Origin: Ruegeria arenilitoris
Lineage (GTDB): Bacteria; Pseudomonadota; Alphaproteobacteria; Rhodobacterales; Rhodobacteraceae
Length of the DNA stretch: 64,000 bases
Assembly: GCF_013031355.1 (NCBI RefSeq)
Contig: NZ_WPZO01000003.1
Location: forward strand, 1 to 64,000
Reading direction: 5' to 3'
The notes beneath the pieces were generated by a model, which saw only the letters and a program-made list of their open reading frames with translations, was not told the origin of the DNA and did no database searches. Both the position numbers and the translations under genes were made by a program. Positions within the stretch are counted from its first letter, which is position 1, and every line of letters starts with the position of its first letter. Below are positions 62,844 through 64,000 of the stretch, in pieces.

Positions 62844-63573
62844 GGCTTTGTCGCCTTCTTTTCTGAAGTCTGAATGCGGCTCGTAACTTGCTATTTATTA
62901 GATGGCTAGTTCCGCAAACTTCTTGAACGGGCAAATTCCGAGTCCCAACTGACCCTTTCGTATCATCTACGCAACTTCTATCCCATCAAGCGTAGCGGAA
63001 GCAGCTTCAAACGATTTGAAGCCGAGCATTGGTCGGATCCGGCGTTTGATAAATCGGTGGTCTTGTTCAATGATGTTGTTTAGGAATTTCCGCCTCACCA
63101 TCTTTTTGGGGAGCTCGTTTACCTCAAGCGCACGTGCGAAGAACTTCGTTGCCGCAGCTGTGTTCCGCCGTTTGGACAGCATGAAATCAAGGGTCTTACC
63201 GTGTTTATCGACAGCACGGTACAAGTAGACCCATACATCTTTGACGCGCACGTAGGTTTCGTCCATTCGCCAGGATCGATCGCAGCAACGCTTCTTACGA
63301 CGCGCCCGGTCAGCGACCAGAGGTGCGTATTTGATGATCCATCGGTTCAGCGTAGCGTGATCAGCCGAAACGCGTCGCTCAGCCAGAATTTCTTCCAGAT
63401 CCCGGTAGGACACTGAATAACGAAGATAGAAAAACACTGCGTGTAGTGTCACCTCCCTTGGGAAATGAGCGCCTTTGAATGAGATTGTCACGGCCTGCCC
63501 CTGTCTGTTTTGAGCACGCGCCTACCAAATCTCAGTCGACCTAACAGGTTCGTTCAGAGTTTGCGACAAAGCC
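62844..63573 (-). mobile_element. IS6-family element (second type), internally deleted
   Basis: Perfect 11-bp inverted ends GGCTTTGTCGC (62844-62854) and GCGACAAAGCC (63563-63573) enclose one transposase gene. At 730 bp it is shorter than the about 820 bp of IS26-type elements, in line with the deletion in the gene. No 8-bp target duplication is visible. Confidence 0.7.
62898..63491 (-). pseudogene. IS26-like IS6-family transposase, deleted and interrupted
   Basis: The frame starts MTISFKGAHFPREVTLHAVF and has the first catalytic aspartate in RMDETYVRVKD. After EVNELPKKMV it jumps directly to RRKFLNNIIEQDHRFIKRR, losing about 30-35 residues that hold the second DDE aspartate. A TAG then interrupts GIEVA before MIRKGQ, and the frame goes on to TAA 62898. 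It cannot be active. Its sequence is distinct from the 3.7 kb transposase. Confidence 0.8.
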
Positions 63574-63647
63574 GAATTTTTGGAGAAAGAACAATTAGTC
63601 TAAACTACCAAACAGGTGAGGGACTCTTGTTTGAAGGAGCCGGAAAA

Positions 63648-64000
63648 ATGACAAAAGACAGAGAGATACCGGACTCTGACGGCACGGTTGATAATTCGTC
63701 TCTTTCCGATCCACTAGGGCTCAGAACTGCGACCCAATTGTCAGAAGGTTTGGCCTCTGGCAGCTTTTCAAGCGTGGAGTTGCTACAGCACTACGTTGAG
63801 CGGGCTGAAAAGCACAATCCAGTGTTGAACGCCATTGTCGCGATGAACGTCGAGCAAGCCACCAAGCAAGCAAAATCGAGCGATGCCAGACGCGCACGCG
63901 GTGAGACACTCAGCCCAATCGACGGGCTGCCAATGACGATCAAGGACGCTTTTCAGGTTGTAGGCCTTCCTGCCACAGCTGGCGCGGTTGAATTGGAAGG
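63648..64000 (+). CDS. Amidase-signature family protein, N-terminal part (partial)
   Basis: 117 codons before the window ends. AAGGAGCCGG precedes the ATG. After an acidic lead, LRTATQLSEGLASGSFSSVE and RAEKHNPVLNAIVA lead to PIDGLPMTIKDAF, the block with the catalytic lysine of the amidase signature family (GatA-like fold). The Ser-Ser-Lys serines lie beyond the edge. The substrate is not known; a link to allantoate is not supported by family. Confidence 0.85.
   Translation, partial: MTKDREIPDSDGTVDNSSLSDPLGLRTATQLSEGLASGSFSSVELLQHYVERAEKHNPVLNAIVAMNVEQATKQAKSSDARRARGETLSPIDGLPMTIKDAFQVVGLPATAGAVELE

Noticed and set aside
62904..62918. Inverted repeat end at GGCTAGTTCCGCAAA for the 63 kb IS6-type element
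   Set aside because: It lies within transposase codons. The perfect pair GGCTTTGTCGC at 62844 and 63563 explains the ends better.
1..64000. CRISPR arrays, tRNA or rRNA genes
   Set aside because: No evenly spaced direct repeats, cloverleaf-like sequence with a CCA-type end, or rRNA sequence was seen on reading both strands by eye; a dedicated scan was not possible.
63648..64000. The amidase as the missing allantoate hydrolase
   Set aside because: Allantoate amidohydrolases belong to the M20/hydantoinase-carbamoylase family, not to the amidase signature family, so family membership argues against it.

Overview
The window comes from a marine-type alphaproteobacterium, most likely a roseobacter (Rhodobacterales). 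The evidence is a complete beta-hydroxyaspartate cycle with its IclR regulator, a form I carbon monoxide dehydrogenase operon with the AYRCSFR signature, a phosphonate pathway end with a PbfA-like enzyme, BetI-like regulators and FNR-type boxes. This is inference from gene content; no rRNA or species marker is present.

Layout. 1-3.4 kb: the 3' end of a phosphonoacetaldehyde dehydrogenase, a PbfA-like PLP lyase and a Na/phosphate cotransporter, which together fit aminoethylphosphonate use. 3.4-6.4 kb: a decayed region with an IS6-family element, a truncated exoA-like glycosyltransferase, a truncated Wzz/ExoP-like fragment and an intact polysaccharide deacetylase. 6.4-18.2 kb: two paralogous TetR regulators frame a class III aminotransferase and a seven-gene minus-strand operon (Pot-type ABC transporter, TMADH/DgcA-like flavoprotein, Rieske oxygenase, MttB-like methyltransferase). 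I read this as uptake and stepwise demethylation of a betaine-like compound.

18.2-19.1 kb holds only IS debris. 19.4-40.8 kb is a purine-to-central-carbon locus. The steps are GuaD (guanine to xanthine), XdhABC (to urate), PuuD (to hydroxyisourate), UraH and the UraD half of a fusion (to allantoin), the PuuE half (to allantoate), ureidoglycine aminohydrolase and ureidoglycolate lyase (to glyoxylate). BhcABCD, inside the same locus, then converts glyoxylate to oxaloacetate. Allantoate hydrolase is the one step not seen. Two paralogous LysR genes and a purine permease complete the set, and a second NCS2 permease is a pseudogene.

41-48.8 kb: a DUF2955/HlyD/AI-2E operon, a small K+ channel, a cation/proton antiporter, a small cytochrome c and a second Na/Pi cotransporter. 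48.8-53.7 kb: a stress and low-oxygen island with Hsp20 under a heat-shock-type promoter, a ferric-reductase-like flavocytochrome with a coupled 36-residue membrane peptide, a HemG-like flavodoxin, a universal stress protein and a SnoaL-like protein. Three FNR-type boxes lie here. 54-62.5 kb: the operon coxC-like/coxM/coxS/coxL/coxD/coxE/coxF/coxG for aerobic CO oxidation. 62.8-63.6 kb: a second, internally deleted IS6-family element. 63.6 kb to the end: the start of an amidase.

Degenerate copies of one IS6-family element recur across the window, several reduced to about 240-280 bp with parts of both ends. No tRNA, rRNA or CRISPR array was seen.
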